Of a stretch of 64,000 bases of DNA, positions 45,323-56,655 are shown in pieces. The position numbers and the translations under genes are program-made. Source of the stretch: Anaspis maculata (taxonomy: Eukaryota; Arthropoda; Insecta; Coleoptera; Scraptiidae). Under the pieces are notes generated by a model. The model searched no databases and was not told where the DNA came from. It was given only the letters and a program-made list of their open reading frames with translations. The first letter of the stretch is position 1; each line of letters opens with the position of its first letter. Location: positions 52,945,416 to 53,009,415 of the forward strand of contig OX421966.1 in NCBI GenBank assembly GCA_949128115.1. Direction: 5' to 3'.

Positions 45323-47427
45323 AGAAAATAGTGATGACACCGGCCCCTGCCTTCTTGTGACACAATATACTTTTCAAAATCTTTTCTATCTCTTTTATAT
45401 GTGCAGGAGAGATTATTCTGGTTCCTTGATACATAGGTAGATGTATCCAAACAGACAAAATTTGGTTTTCTATGGCAGCGATTTTGGAACCAGAAGTAGT
45501 TGCCAACACGCCTTTCAGGCGGGTCCGTTTGTACAGGATACCAAACTATAATAGAGTGGCTTCCTAGGAAGGCGCAACAAGGTTAGGCTTCAGTGCACAC
45601 TGCACAGGACCTTGAACCTCACCTCCCTAACATTTTTTCAGTAGCCTCCAGAGCAAGCCGCGGTCCGTAATTAGAACCCGCGGGGATCCTCCCGCAGTGA
45701 CCATTATCTCGAATGTGAATTCTGCACTTACAAGACGCCTGATGCCCGCGTCTTCCTCATGCCGATGCCATTTCGAAATAATAATCCGAATCGTGTCTCT
45801 ATTTAGATTTTAACGATCGCGTAAAACCACACTTTCGTGCTCTTCCACAGATAAATAACACACTACTGCAGCAGTAGTGTTTGATCGCTTAATTTTCCGC
45901 TTTGCTGCTTCCCAAGCGAACGAATATTACCTGGCCCTCTCGGTATAAACTCGCGTATTATGCCGACGTCAGCGTGTAGTTCTTTGCGGAGCGATCGCTG
46001 CAGATATCCAATTAGAATAAATCAAGAACTGCGCGACACAACCGGCGAAACAAAGCACCCAATTAGAGACCAGACATAGACACGACTCCCCCATATAAAG
46101 GCCGCGCGCTGCTGAGTTGCTTTTGCTGCCGATATGCTGGACCAATTTGAGATACCTAAAGCTATACCAGAGATACCACTTTTGTTTGTTCTTCTTGTGG
46201 CTTGTGTGCGCGCCTCGGCAAGACTAAATAACAGTAAAAGTAAGAAAACGACAAGAAGAAGTCGCAAGTCCGAAGAAGTTGGCAGCAGCATATCTCGCAA
46301 GAGTTGCAGAACTGGTCTGAGGCGCCGTTGCTGCGAGCTGTTGTTGACCCTCTCTCGGCGAGGAGGTCATCGGCTATAATAATCGACAGTTCTTGTGTGT
46401 TATATGGGTATGGATGCCGATGCCTCCTTCCCGAAAGGCAGCGTCGAGGGTGGAAACTCGAAACTCGCCAAAGCCCACCCGTAAACGAAGCGTGGCCTAA
46501 TTGCAGGCCATCTGCTTCGAGCAGAAGGCCTCTCTGCGTCGTAAAAAGCCACAGTGTATGTCGGAGTACGCGGAAGTACAATGTGTGTTGTTATCTCTTG
46601 GCATTGCACCGGTGTAATACCAGAGCCTGGATATATGAATGAATGCTATCGCGTGTTTGTTTGTATACGAGCAGTTTGGGATTCGATAACCCATATATTT
46701 ACGGATATTATTAATGCGGTGAAGATATCAGTGACAATTTAAGGGGAGTCAACACTGATAAGCGGTATAGTGCCGCTACTGAATGATGGCTTGTGTCTAC
46801 ACCAATAACTGGAACCATTAAATTCGTCTTAAAAATAGTAGTATGCTTGTGTAAGAACCGTCCACTTGAGATTCTACTCAGACAGATTCCATTACGTCTT
46901 CGGCGCGTGCAAAAGATACTCATTTGATAGTCGATACTGGATTTCGCCCAACGATCACGTTTGTGAGTGGTTAATTTGAAATCTTCCCAGGAAAGTCGAG
47001 AATGATATAAAAAACTTGGTTATTTTAAGAATTTGCTTCTTGTCATGTTTTCTTGAGCAGTCACAATGGGGTCTTATACAAAAATCACAAAATGCGATTT
47101 TCTTATGTAAATCGATGCTCAAGTACCTAAAACTAAATACTGTGAAGATGAAACAAAACAAAATCGGCCCAGGGAAAAGAACTTGAAATTTGGCTCTTCA
47201 CACTCCCTCTGTTTGAATCGACTGAATTCGCGGCTAAACTCATCCACCAATGAAATGGAAGCAAGACCGCAGTTGACATGAAGCAGCGTTGCCACGTTGT
47301 CATTATTTACATGTCTGTCATTTATCTAACCATTCTAACCTCACATTCCTGATTCCTCTTGTTGTGAGAGTTTGCGGTCATATTTGCTGAACGTATTGAG
47401 TTGTTTTTTGTGCCAAATTGGAAAAAA
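45323..47427. other. No gene recognised upstream of the SWIM gene
   Basis: 45540-46560 is more GC-rich than the rest of the window, and has many overlapping frames on both strands (46022-46642), but no domain or splice-consistent gene model. The last about 150 bp before 47428 should contain the 5' end of the SWIM gene; I see no clear TATA box. Confidence 0.4.
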
Positions 47428-48300
47428 ATGGGAGCTGGTTTCAAAGAAGCCAACGACAGAAATCTCCCAGAAGTCGATGCGGACATGGTAGACTATGTTT
47501 ATAGAAGAAACGCAGATTTTTTCGCACATGGCGTAAGAAATGTTAAAACTAGCAGGTAAGGCTTTGTGACTCATGAGCAAGCAGCAAGCGAGCCTCTAGC
47601 ACCTACCTGATCCCAATCAATTAATCATTCCTTTTTTTTTGCAGAAGTAGCAAACAAATATATGGAGACGAAGCAATAGGGATTGTACAGATGAAACGTG
47701 ATAAAACGTTATGTACTGTCAAAGCCAAAGTAACACCAAAGCACAAAGTCCGAAGTACTCCATATGCTGTTACAGTTATCATTGAAGAAGAAACAGAGGA
47801 GGTTGTCTCATGTACCTGTGGAGATTGTGCGGTTAGTTCAGGTAGGGTGCAGTAATATTTTGTTAGCAAACTTCTTACGATTCAAGTTTGACGAAGTGAA
47901 GGATATCATTGTTCTGTAGTTTGGTATCAATGAATTTGAATTGAATTGAAATTTATTGCGTAACTTTGTTACAGGAGGCTGTAAGCATAGCGTCGCCTTC
48001 TTATATTGGCTACTGAACAAAAGCCAAAATCCATCAGTAACCTCCACAGAGTGCTATTGGAGAAAATTTGCTTCAGCCAAAGTGGGAACTATCCTTAAAG
48101 GACAAACACTCCAGGAAATTTTCAAAGTTAAAAGTAGTACCACTAAATCAACAATCTCAGATTTCAAAGATAAAGTAGTTCAAAGTGGATTAAAAACAAA
48201 TTCAGGTGGAATTTTATTCACTTTTTATAGTGATAAGGAAACCGATGCACAGAAGGTTTCCCTTCATCATTTGTTTATTAAGGACACTGGTACACTGTAA
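47428..48300 (+). CDS. SWIM zinc-finger protein, three exons, 216 residues, intact
   Basis: Exons are 47428-47555, 47645-47841 and 47975-48300. The introns (89 and 133 bp) have GT-AG ends and join in phase (2, then 1) to give one open frame of 651 nt. The ATG follows a run of A and gives MGAGFKEANDRNLPEVDADM. The SWIM motif CxCx9CxH is formed by Cys99, Cys101, Cys111 and His113 and is split by intron 2 just before the third ligand. Other family-typical stretches are VRNVKTSRSS (36-45), YGDEAIGIVQMKRDKTLCTV (49-68) and a TECYWRK block after the motif. SWIM folds bind zinc and usually nucleic acid or protein partners. In invertebrates this module often precedes a YqaJ-type exonuclease domain, which is absent here, and a stand-alone form of similar length is what I would expect from memory of the family. 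Function unknown. The sole gene here without breaks. Confidence 0.85.
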
Positions 48301-48645
48301 AACAATACAGAAATTACGACATAAAACCTTTTTAAAATGCTGCAGTGATCTTTTATTAGAAGTAACGTGTTAGAAAGTAGCCAGTTTGACAAAATAGTAT
48401 AGGTAGGTACATGAGAGTCAAAAAATTATCTTTTGCTTGGCAAAGAGTAGTTCTCAAACAGTTTTTTGCTCCATGCGTAATGGATCTAGTGGAGCATTTA
48501 GTACATACATATTTAGGATTTGTTATTAATTAGTATTAGTACACTGAAATGCATATTATAAAAAATTAAATACTGAAAACTGAATAGTATATGAAGAACA
48601 GGTTCATTTGTTTCAATTTTTATACAGTTGACAACTGAATGTTAT

Positions 48646-48661
48646 AATAAAGTTGAATAAA
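48646..48661 (+). terminator. Polyadenylation signals of the SWIM gene
   Basis: Two AATAAA hexamers (48646-48651 and 48656-48661) lie about 350 bp after the stop codon at 48300, in AT-rich sequence; they are the first such pair downstream. This is a likely, unproven 3' end. Confidence 0.5.
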
Positions 48662-48940
48662 ATGTAAAAACAGAACATGTTGGGTGTGGCTAATTTGCAG
48701 GCAGAGTACCAAATCTTCGTGTTGGAAGCGAAGCGGTGAGTTGTTCTACTAGTACGTCATCAGACGTTGAAAGTTAATCGGGGTTATTCCCGCCTCGATT
48801 TTTAACATTTTTTTTAAAAAAAGGTAGAGGCTTTCGAGACGAACTATTATCATTCATGTAGCAAACTCACCTTGTAGAACATTTTGAAGCAATAAAAAAA
48901 ATTGTATAAGACCCCATTGAGTTTTATGTAGGTACTTTCC

Positions 48941-49400
48941 GACTCGCCTTCGGCAATTGCTTCTGGGTCGCCATAATTTAGTTCTTGTACTAAGTCATCG
49001 ATTGCCTTCAAGTTGGCATAATTGAGTTTTTGTATACTAAGTCGCCTTCGGCTTATGTCTCTTGGTCGTCATAATTGATTTCATGTACAACTAAGTTGCT
49101 TCGAGCATTGTCTCTGAGAAACCCTGAGTCGTCATAATTGCGTTTTGTATACAAAGAGTACAAAGACTACTTTTGGCGATTGTCTGAATTGTCTCTGAGT
49201 CGTCTTAGCTGAAATCTTGCAGTATGTCGCTTTGATTCTACCATGCGATCAACGAAATTCGAAATTGGGGTAGGCTGTGCTCTGGTCGAAAGCAGCTTGA
49301 CATACTGAAATTTGGCCAGGTCACAGCCTACCTCAATTCCGAATTTTGTTGATCGCATGGTATATCCCAGTCGTCATATGAGAGTGTCTTGAGGACACCC
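48941..49400 (+). repeat. Decayed ~50-bp tandem repeat
   Basis: Units share AAGTCGCCTTCGGCAATTGT, then TCTCTGAGTCGTCATAATTG, then AGTTTTTGTATACTA. Unit starts are visible near 48941, 48992, 49039, 49093 and 49170. Spacing is about 47-60 bp and units differ widely. A MITE (49239-49362) is inserted near the end, after which a TCCCAGTCGTCATA remnant of the pattern follows. Confidence 0.6.
49239..49362. mobile_element. 124-bp MITE, TACCGTGTKATCC family (copy 2)
   Basis: The ends are TACCATGCGATCAACGAAAT and the matching inverted right end. The inner blocks ATTGGGGTAGGCTGTG and AATTTGGCCAGGTCACAGCC match the copy at 38445-38573. TA follows the right end (49363-49364), but the left flank is TC. 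It is more diverged at the tips than copy 1. Confidence 0.75.
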
Positions 49401-51130
49401 CACAGTGCTCCATTCCAGGCTTGGCGATTGTCACACGCGATCTAATCAACAAGGCTTTAAACCAATCTTCTCAGAACAGACTCCTTATATTCAGAGTTTG
49501 ATATAGGAACCCTTCACCGCGCTTTTGTCTCTTGAGCAATAAATCTCCGGGCCAGCCATAGAATGGACATGGACACCTCAATGAAGAAGCTACTTTCATT
49601 CAGGTGTGTTTCGCAAAACCTATCGTTCTTCTTTGTGCTGTATTCAAACCAATTGCATGACTCTTTGTATAGGTACGCGGCTCGAACGTAACACCGTGAA
49701 ATCCTGCTGCCGATGACCGAAAAGCTGAGCCCCCTCACATGAAAGCATCGTAACGAACCGCAACGAAATGACCCCAAAATCAGCCGTGATGCGCTACGTG
49801 CCAGAGACTCCTCGGCAGAGAAGTCGATATCTGTTTTCGATCAAAATGTTTCAACTCAACTCTCATGTCTTTTGCCGATGCATTGCAAATATTTATCTCG
49901 AGTGTGCGTGTGTGTGTGTGTACCTACACCAGCACCAGATGCAGACCAGCATCTTTGCTATGTGTCAATCAAACCGATCGCTTTGATGTCTGTATCGATG
50001 AATGGGATCGAACCGTGAATCCGTGAGGCCTTTCTTCCTGTCGCGTCCATTCATGATTTCGCCAATAATACACTCTCGCTGAAAGCGAGAGAGAAGGAGC
50101 ATTGAATTTTCAGAGTTCGAGGCATCACATCGGAATTAACATACAATCAAAGCGAGTACCTATACCAGATGCTTTGGCTGTTTTCCATGTCACTCCGTGC
50201 GGTAGCACCAGGTGGGCATAATCATCATCCAAGAATTTGATTCTTCGGTACTGCCCGTGCATAATACTAAGTGACCGCTAATGAAGTTCCAGACGGCGAG
50301 TTTGAAGCAAAGCCAGCTTATAAGTCGGATCACTCGTACTGTGCGCTTTATGCGGTGCATAAAGAAGGCACGGGTCGCCCCGTCAAAGGACAAACAAACA
50401 AAAGAATGCCGGACCGTAGGTAGCAGCAGCCGAGAGGCGGGAGAGCAAAGCCTCACCTGGTCAGGTGCGTGTTTGGGCGAGTCCGTTGGGCATTCTTTCG
50501 GTCAATTCGGGTGGTATATTGTACGTGGTGTATCATTGTACGTTCGGGAAATATAACAAAATTATTATGGTGTTTCAAGGACATGTTAGTATATCACCTC
50601 TGCTCTCTACCACCATGCACATCGTATTGAATCAATGGGAATAAATCAGTGAACTTTAATTGATTTGAACTTGTTTCTGGTCCAGACGTTTAGTTCATAG
50701 GTTGCGCAGTGAACCGAGGTGGCTATTAAAAGCGCTCCTGGTCTTACACGTCGTAATGATCCCGCCTCTTCGAGAAATTCTTAGTTTCAGTTTTTACCTT
50801 GTCTTCATTCCATTTTATTTCTTATTTGATTCTCGCCTTTCTTGATTTCTTTCTTTTACGGCTTTTTTGTCGCTTTGGCTAGACGTGGGCAGTTAATCAT
50901 TAGTTTCCTCCGAAGTCTCTCTGCACAATTTGTTTTTGCACTTCACCTACCAATTATCCTCGCAATTATCTTTCAATATCGGCGTCCGCAGTACTAACAA
51001 CAGTTTGTATTCATAAGGGAGGTAGGTGTTTCTATGAGAGACGAAGGCTTTCAAGCTCAGCTCAAACACAACGATGTGTAAGATTGAGATTGAGACACAT
51101 ATTGCAACATCAGACCGACCAACAAACAAC
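49401..51130. other. No gene recognised; (GT)n microsatellite near 49905-49920
   Basis: Opposite-strand frames at 50190-50556 overlap and lack domains. No RNA gene seen. Confidence 0.4.
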
Positions 51131-51326
51131 CATCGAAAGCGACATTCGAGGCTGCAACCATCGGAGGAGACATTCGAGGCTGCAACCATCGAAAGAGACA
51201 TTCGAGGCTGCAAACATCGAAGGAGACATTCGAGGCTGCAACCATCGAGAGAGACATTCGAGGCTGCAACCATCAAAAGAGACATTCGAGGCTGCAATCA
51301 TCGAAAGAGACATTCGAGGCTGCAGC
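51131..51326 (+). repeat. 28-bp minisatellite, 7 copies
   Basis: Exactly seven contiguous 28-bp units, each of the form CATCGAAAGAGACATTCGAG plus GCTGCAAC, with one to three substitutions per unit. Because 28 is not a multiple of three and no frame has stops in the unit, long frames run through it in several phases on both strands (51057-51388). These are artefacts of the repeat and are not genes. Confidence 0.95.
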
Positions 51327-52089
51327 TCGGCGATCCAAATATCGAGATTACCTATATGTACACTCTGAGGGTACTTATAGGTAAGTGAGACACCCGTGTG
51401 GCGCCATCTGTTGCCAGCTTTCCATAATGATCAATTTTTAAAATGGTTTGGCAATTTCTTGAAGAACGAGACTTCATGGGAGCTCAAAGTACTTGATGAA
51501 TTGAAAAACAGGCCCAGCACGGTCAGGATTTTCAAGCCTACGAATGCTTGTTTGCAGTCCTCCCGGCCTGTACCGAAAACCAGCTCTTGTTCTGAGGCAC
51601 TTCCTTAGAACTGCAAACAACCTACCACTTTGCACGGAATGGCCTCACGTTAAAATGGAATGGCCCAAGCGACTCTGGAACAAACCCAAACACGCCGAAC
51701 AAACACGTTTGAAATTCTTCTAGATTCTCCTTCCTACGACGCCTCCGAAACTGAAGAGCGGGCTGCCTCGATGCTTTTGTAGACGCTCAACTTCGAAGAT
51801 GGCGAAGAAGTGATCTCGGACGACGGGAAATCGATCAACTTCCGGCCGACAAGAAAGTAAGAAGGAGTGAGAGAATACAGGTCATTTCGATCATGAGAGA
51901 GAGGTATTATAGGTCATAAATTGAGAATGCGCTTCAACCTGGCACGGAAGTGTACTGTATTCTTCGTGCGTGAAGTTTTTACTTTTTGACAACTTTTTCA
52001 GATGATTTTTTAATAGTATTCTCTTGGGTTCAGGTTCGTACCCCTTGAATTGAAACAACAGTTTATTGTGCCCTTTGGATGTTTACTTC
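51327..52089. other. No gene recognised; non-coding
   Basis: A frame at 51396-51608 has no recognisable domain. Otherwise no feature. Confidence 0.4.
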
Positions 52090-52804
52090 ATAAGCCCCGT
52101 TGCCTCAAAGAAGTCGAGTACGAGACTCATGGGTTTGGTTTTTATCTCCTCTGGTTCTATACACATAACCCCAAAAGTACGAATGTCTGACTGCTCCAAG
52201 AGCAGGGCACTAACATGATATGTGGAGAGGAGTTTCCTTCTCTTCGCTACATAGCCTACAGTCAGGGTCGTCTTCTACCTTTATGGTGGTAAGATGTTCC
52301 ATTAGCAAACAGTGTCCCGTGAATAGTACAACTGTCCATCTTAGCTGGTTCTTGCTAAGATTTATTAGTTCTTTCGCTCTTTCCCTGAAAGGTCCGCCGA
52401 TGTACATTCGCGACTGCCTCGGTGACTGCCTTAGTTCAGGGGCGTTCGTCCAGTGTAAGGTGTCTTGCTTCTTCAACAGGTTCTTTATTTTCCCCCGGAC
52501 TGTTTGATATGACAAACAGCAAGACAGTCCCGGCCTTGTTAAAGGAATTTAGCCCCCCTTTTGCCAGTAGGTCCGCTTCCGCTTTCTGATTCCCTTCGTT
52601 CCCTTGGTGGCTTTTGGGCCACCCGAGGGTGATCTTGTTGTTGTGTTCACAACAACACACACCCACACATTCTTTCACTGCTTTGGATTGTATTTCTACG
52701 GAGCTCAAAGCTTTCAACGCTGCTTGGCTGTCAGTGATGATCTGGATTCTCTTACTGTTCGTTTTGGTAAAAAATTGTAATGACAGCTCTGATGGAATAC
52801 ACAT
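52090..52804 (-). pseudogene. Non-LTR retrotransposon ORF2 C-terminal fragment (RNase H and zinc motif)
   Basis: On the minus strand from 52804, an RNase H core reads IQIITDSQAALKALSSVEIQ (Asp of the active site) and, with an indel, GNEGNQKAEADLLAKGG (usual form GHxGxxGNExADxLAxxG). After a frameshift near 52500 come RMYIGGPFRERAKELINLSK and a C-terminal cysteine/histidine motif CRLCSEEKETPLHISC, then, after a stop, CPALGAVRHSYFWG. RNase H followed by a CCHC motif is the order seen at the end of ORF2 in the I/R1/LOA-type non-LTR groups. The reverse transcriptase is missing: the fragment is 5'-truncated, as is usual for this class. At least one frameshift and stop. It could also be a host RNase H-like gene, but the downstream motif argues against that. 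Confidence 0.8.
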
Positions 52805-54510
52805 TTAAACGTGTCCAAGTTTACCCTCATCACTAAGGGCCGATCTTTTCACCTCTAGTTGAGTTTAACCTTCAGTAGTAGCGTAGCCGGCCGTTACCAA
52901 AACTTTCAAAAGACAAAACTTGTACAACATTCAAGCTTTTGTCTTTGTTGCCAAACCGAGAGAGAGCTAAACTGACACCTGAAGGACTATTAGCGCGATT
53001 TTGAATGAACAATCGCTTTGTTTATTATAACTGGCGGCTAAATTCCACAAGTTAGTTAACTGCAAGTTATGTAACCAGCGGATGTAAAGATCGGACCTAA
53101 GTCCTTCTTTCTTCTTTCAGCGCATCATCTATATCAACAGTCCTACTACAGGGTTTGCAAAATTCCTCTCTCTACAGCGCTAATCCTGTTGACTGTGGGA
53201 GGATTCAAGCTGACTGTTAGTTTACACATGAAAAGATTTTGATGTAGGGACCTTTTCTTTTTGAAAGGGAACTCTCTTTTTCAACCAATTCTTTTTTCCT
53301 CTCTATAATAATCAACAGTTTGCCGGACGTGTCTGAGCGGTGAGAAAGAAAATTGCGGATCCAATCGAGTTACTTATCGCACCGAGACGTAACCGATACG
53401 TTTATTAACAATCAACAAAGACTAAACAAGGCTTTATTTGGAAAAACACAATTTGATATGTATAAACATCAATTATTTCTGCACTTTGCTTGATTTCTTC
53501 AATCCTTATGCAGAGTCCAGATAAACGATGCAATAAACACCTCCAAGAATTTTACATCTATTCTAACACGATTTTCGCGATGTTATTCTATTGGTACATA
53601 GATAGGTTGGTTTCTTATCGAGCTACTTACTTATCCAAAAACGGTAGTAGCTATGTTTTGTTTATGAAGAGAAAAGCTGTTTAAATTAAGATTTTATTGT
53701 TCGAGTGCGGTCTCGAGGCATATTTACACCTTGCGTTATATCTAAATAGGTACCTAGGGCATTTAATAATTTGCATTTCAGTAAATCGTATCGTATACTT
53801 ATTTTTTTCTCAAAATAGGAACGTCATATCTATTCTGGAAGATATGTATGCTTAGTACCAAATAGTTCTTAAGGTGAGGTTTTGATTTGTTTAGTTCCCG
53901 TCATAAATTCCTCGCGAGTACCTATATCTGTTCTACCTGTTTTACCACAGCACCTTACTTACACCTAGTATTGATGTGTTTCGACGTTTATGGAAAACGT
54001 AACATGAAACTGTTTGGTCTTGGATTATTATGCCATCGTTTCTTTGCATGTGTGTTTATTTTACAGTTCTTGGCGGCAATGCTCGTTAAATTGCTTTAGA
54101 GCTTTATGCACTGCACATCAAAATCCGAGACGCGAGCTTGGAGCTACAACCAAATAGGTTGCTTTGCTCAAGCGTTTTACCTGCTGCAATTTCAATTCTA
54201 ATACTTTAAGCTTCTAAAGTTTCTACACGGTTTATGGTTCTGTATCTTGAGATACTTTATGCTCACCTATTTCCCATAAAAACCCTAGACAAGCAATAGC
54301 AGTAGTGTAGGAGACTACGATGGTCAGTGGTCACTATAATCAGTCAAGCTCAACCGAGACAGTGACCGAGACTGAGAAATTGAGAAATTGCATCGGTCAA
54401 GATGACACTTACACTACATGACTACATCGTAGCACTATAATCTGATCCACCAACAGATAGAGCAATGGCGGGAGCAGTGCATGACCTAGTGGACTCTTCA
54501 CCTTATTTCT
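52805..54510. other. No gene recognised; non-coding
   Basis: No domains in the short frames at 53490-54099. No repeat detected by eye. Confidence 0.4.
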
Positions 54511-54514
54511 CATT

Positions 54515-54869
54515 AGGCCCTTCAAAGATCACTTTTTTCGGTTTTCAGAATTTGTAACTCAGGAACGATTTAACAAAATCAGCTTGAGTTCAGCAAAGGC
54601 TAGTTTGTCCCAACCACCTACCTGTAAAATTTGGAAAGAATCCAACTAGTAGTGTAATGCATGGGTGATTAATTTGAAAGATTCGAAGAACAGCTGACTT
54701 AAAATGACCCCTATAACTCCTTTGCCACTACTGGGTTGGATTTTTTTGAGATTTGGCAGGAAGGTAGGTAATTTAGACAAACTAGCCTATGCAAAACTCA
54801 AACTGATTTTGTAGAATCGTTCTTGTTACAAATTTTCAAAAACCGAAAGAAGTGAACATTGAAGGGCCT
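54515..54869. mobile_element. Foldback MITE, ~150-bp arms, AGGCCCTTCAA ends
   Basis: The left arm (54515-54667) begins AGGCCCTTCAA and the right arm (about 54716-54869) ends TTGAAGGGCCT. Shared blocks include TTCGGTTTTY, GGCTAGTTTGTC and ACCTACCT. The arms are about 80 percent alike by eye, with a loop of about 50 bp. No target duplication identified. Confidence 0.7.
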
Positions 54870-55912
54870 GTTATCTTCGCAATACGACGAGTTTCGCAAA
54901 ATGGTACAGAAATTTTCCCTTGATTTTGTCGAGACCCACTCGAAGTTTTTTGTCAGCCACTAATTATGAATTATGAAACACCCTGTATTACCCACCAAGG
55001 CAAATGTTTCATCACTGCTGAGGGCAAAAATAACCTGAGGCTCGAATAGAACATTTATTACTGCCAAGATAGGTAGGTATACCGACGATTTTTCTCTTAA
55101 TTTTACCTGCTTCACAGTAACTGATTTAACGAAAATGATCAGGAATTATAGGCCTTGAATTGTATAATACTATTATACAATTCAAGGCCTATAAATAATA
55201 CCTTGTTTTATTGCGTTCTTATATACCTAGTTGAAAGTTGGAAGTATAGATGAGCCAAATTTTCAAATTGAGCCCACAGGATCACGGTAGATTTTTGTCA
55301 CTTTTCCAATGCTTATTTCCAACTTTTTTACAAACAATGCTTCTCCTTGGAAATATTAACCTATAAAAAATTGGGCAATAAACTATCATTGTCAAATCTA
55401 CTGGCATAAGCACAAGTCGAATCTGCAACGATCGCAGGACACTGATATGACATAAGAGGACGGGAACATGACATAACAGGGTGGAAAATGACACACTAGG
55501 ATTGGGGAACATCCAAACGTGAGCAATGGACATCTTTCCAATTTTTCAAGCTTCAGTAATACTAATAGGTGTATTACTACTATAACTAGTGGTTGTGAAT
55601 AAAAAAAAACTTTCTTACTCTTCAAATTGTGTGAAAGAAAATGTTGCCGACATTGCTTCTGAAGAAAAGTGCTTACCTGAAACAAGATAAAAAAGTGTTT
55701 ATTACAAAAAAGAGTTGAGAAATTTCGAAAAGGAATTCGAAAGACAGGTCAAGAGTGGAGTTAGAATAGATGAATTGTTATTCATGGTTGAACTAAACCA
55801 GTCCATCTCCCCACCTCGCGGTGTGTTAAATAGTAAGCATCGCCCAGAAAATGTGTTGTTTTTTTGGACATTATTGCAAAAAGTACACATAAAACACATA
55901 CACATACCTCAA
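54870..55912. other. No gene recognised; palindrome and ACACCCTGTAT motif
   Basis: Contains ACACCCTGTAT near 54980 (mariner-type end) and the perfect palindrome at 55146-55194. A frame at 55715-56011 runs into the transposase tail in a different phase and is not itself a match to anything I recognise. Confidence 0.4.
55146..55194. repeat. Perfect 49-bp palindrome
   Basis: Two 24-bp arms, TTATAGGCCTTGAATTGTAT plus AATA and the exact reverse complement, around a single central C at 55170. There are no mismatches. Confidence 0.95.
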
Positions 55913-55913
55913 A

Positions 55914-56170
55914 ACTCAAATCTACCGCAACAGCCCCGCCACAGTAGCTATACCCGCCACTCTGGACGCTTTAAAAAACAATATTCGACGAGAAATCGCA
56001 GCCCCCACTAAAGACAACTGCCGCAAAGTTATGGTGAATTTTAGAGGTCGGCTTCAGGAGTGCCAGGAGAGAAATGAGGCACATTTGGAGAAATTTCTAA
56101 GTTATGAGTTTCTCAGAATTTCTGTACATAAAAATATATATAAAATTGATCCTGTATCACCCTGTATTTG
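55914..56170 (+). pseudogene. Mariner-type transposase C-terminal fragment
   Basis: In one open frame the sequence reads IYRNSPATVAIPATLDALKN, then NIRREIAAPTKDNCRKVMVN and FRGRLQECQERNEAHLEKFL. This pattern (L..NI..EI......C.kVm.Nf..Rl..C....G.Hle.i) is the conserved tail of a group of Tc1/mariner-related transposases; the usual Gly before HLE is Ala here. The frame runs to a stop near 56170, just past a CACCCTGTA motif at 56157, consistent with the 3' terminus of the element. The catalytic part is missing upstream, so it is a 5'-truncated remnant. Confidence 0.65.
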
Positions 56171-56655
56171 ACCGATCGACGTTTGAGTCGACGGATCGAG
56201 CCGAAATAGTCTGTAGCTAATATTCTTACAAAACCCAACAAAAAATCGCAGGGCGTAATATCAAGTGAACGAGTGGCCATGCAGAAAATAGGCTCATCTC
56301 ATCCTATTCATGTCCATCGTCCTTCCACTATCATCTAAGGAAATGCCTAATGACCAAGCTTTACTGACAAAAAGCAGTGGCAGCTCTCTCAAATTGAAGG
56401 ACCACGACATGACAGGGGCATCCCTTTGGACTATTTTTGCGAATGAGAAATTTTTTTTCCGAATTTTTTTCAATAGGCTCGGACAAAACAGAGGGACTCG
56501 TGGCCTCCGACCCCTTTTTTCTCACTGGATGTGAATTTTATGTTGTTTTTACGAATATCTTAAAATAGTTTCGATGTGGAATGATGTTTGTGGTAGTGAG
56601 TGAAAGGGAGGCCTTCGCCTTCAGTGGATTCTTCAATGGGCTTAGTCGAAAGGTA
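56171..56655. other. No gene recognised; non-coding
   Basis: The short frame at 56310-56534 lacks domains. Confidence 0.4.

Noticed and set aside
45540..46620. GC-richer region as a possible host gene or promoter
   Set aside because: Many overlapping frames but no domain, splice-consistent model or core promoter motif.
51131..51326. CRISPR-like array
   Set aside because: The 28-bp units are directly contiguous with no unique spacers, and the setting is a eukaryotic genome; it is a minisatellite.
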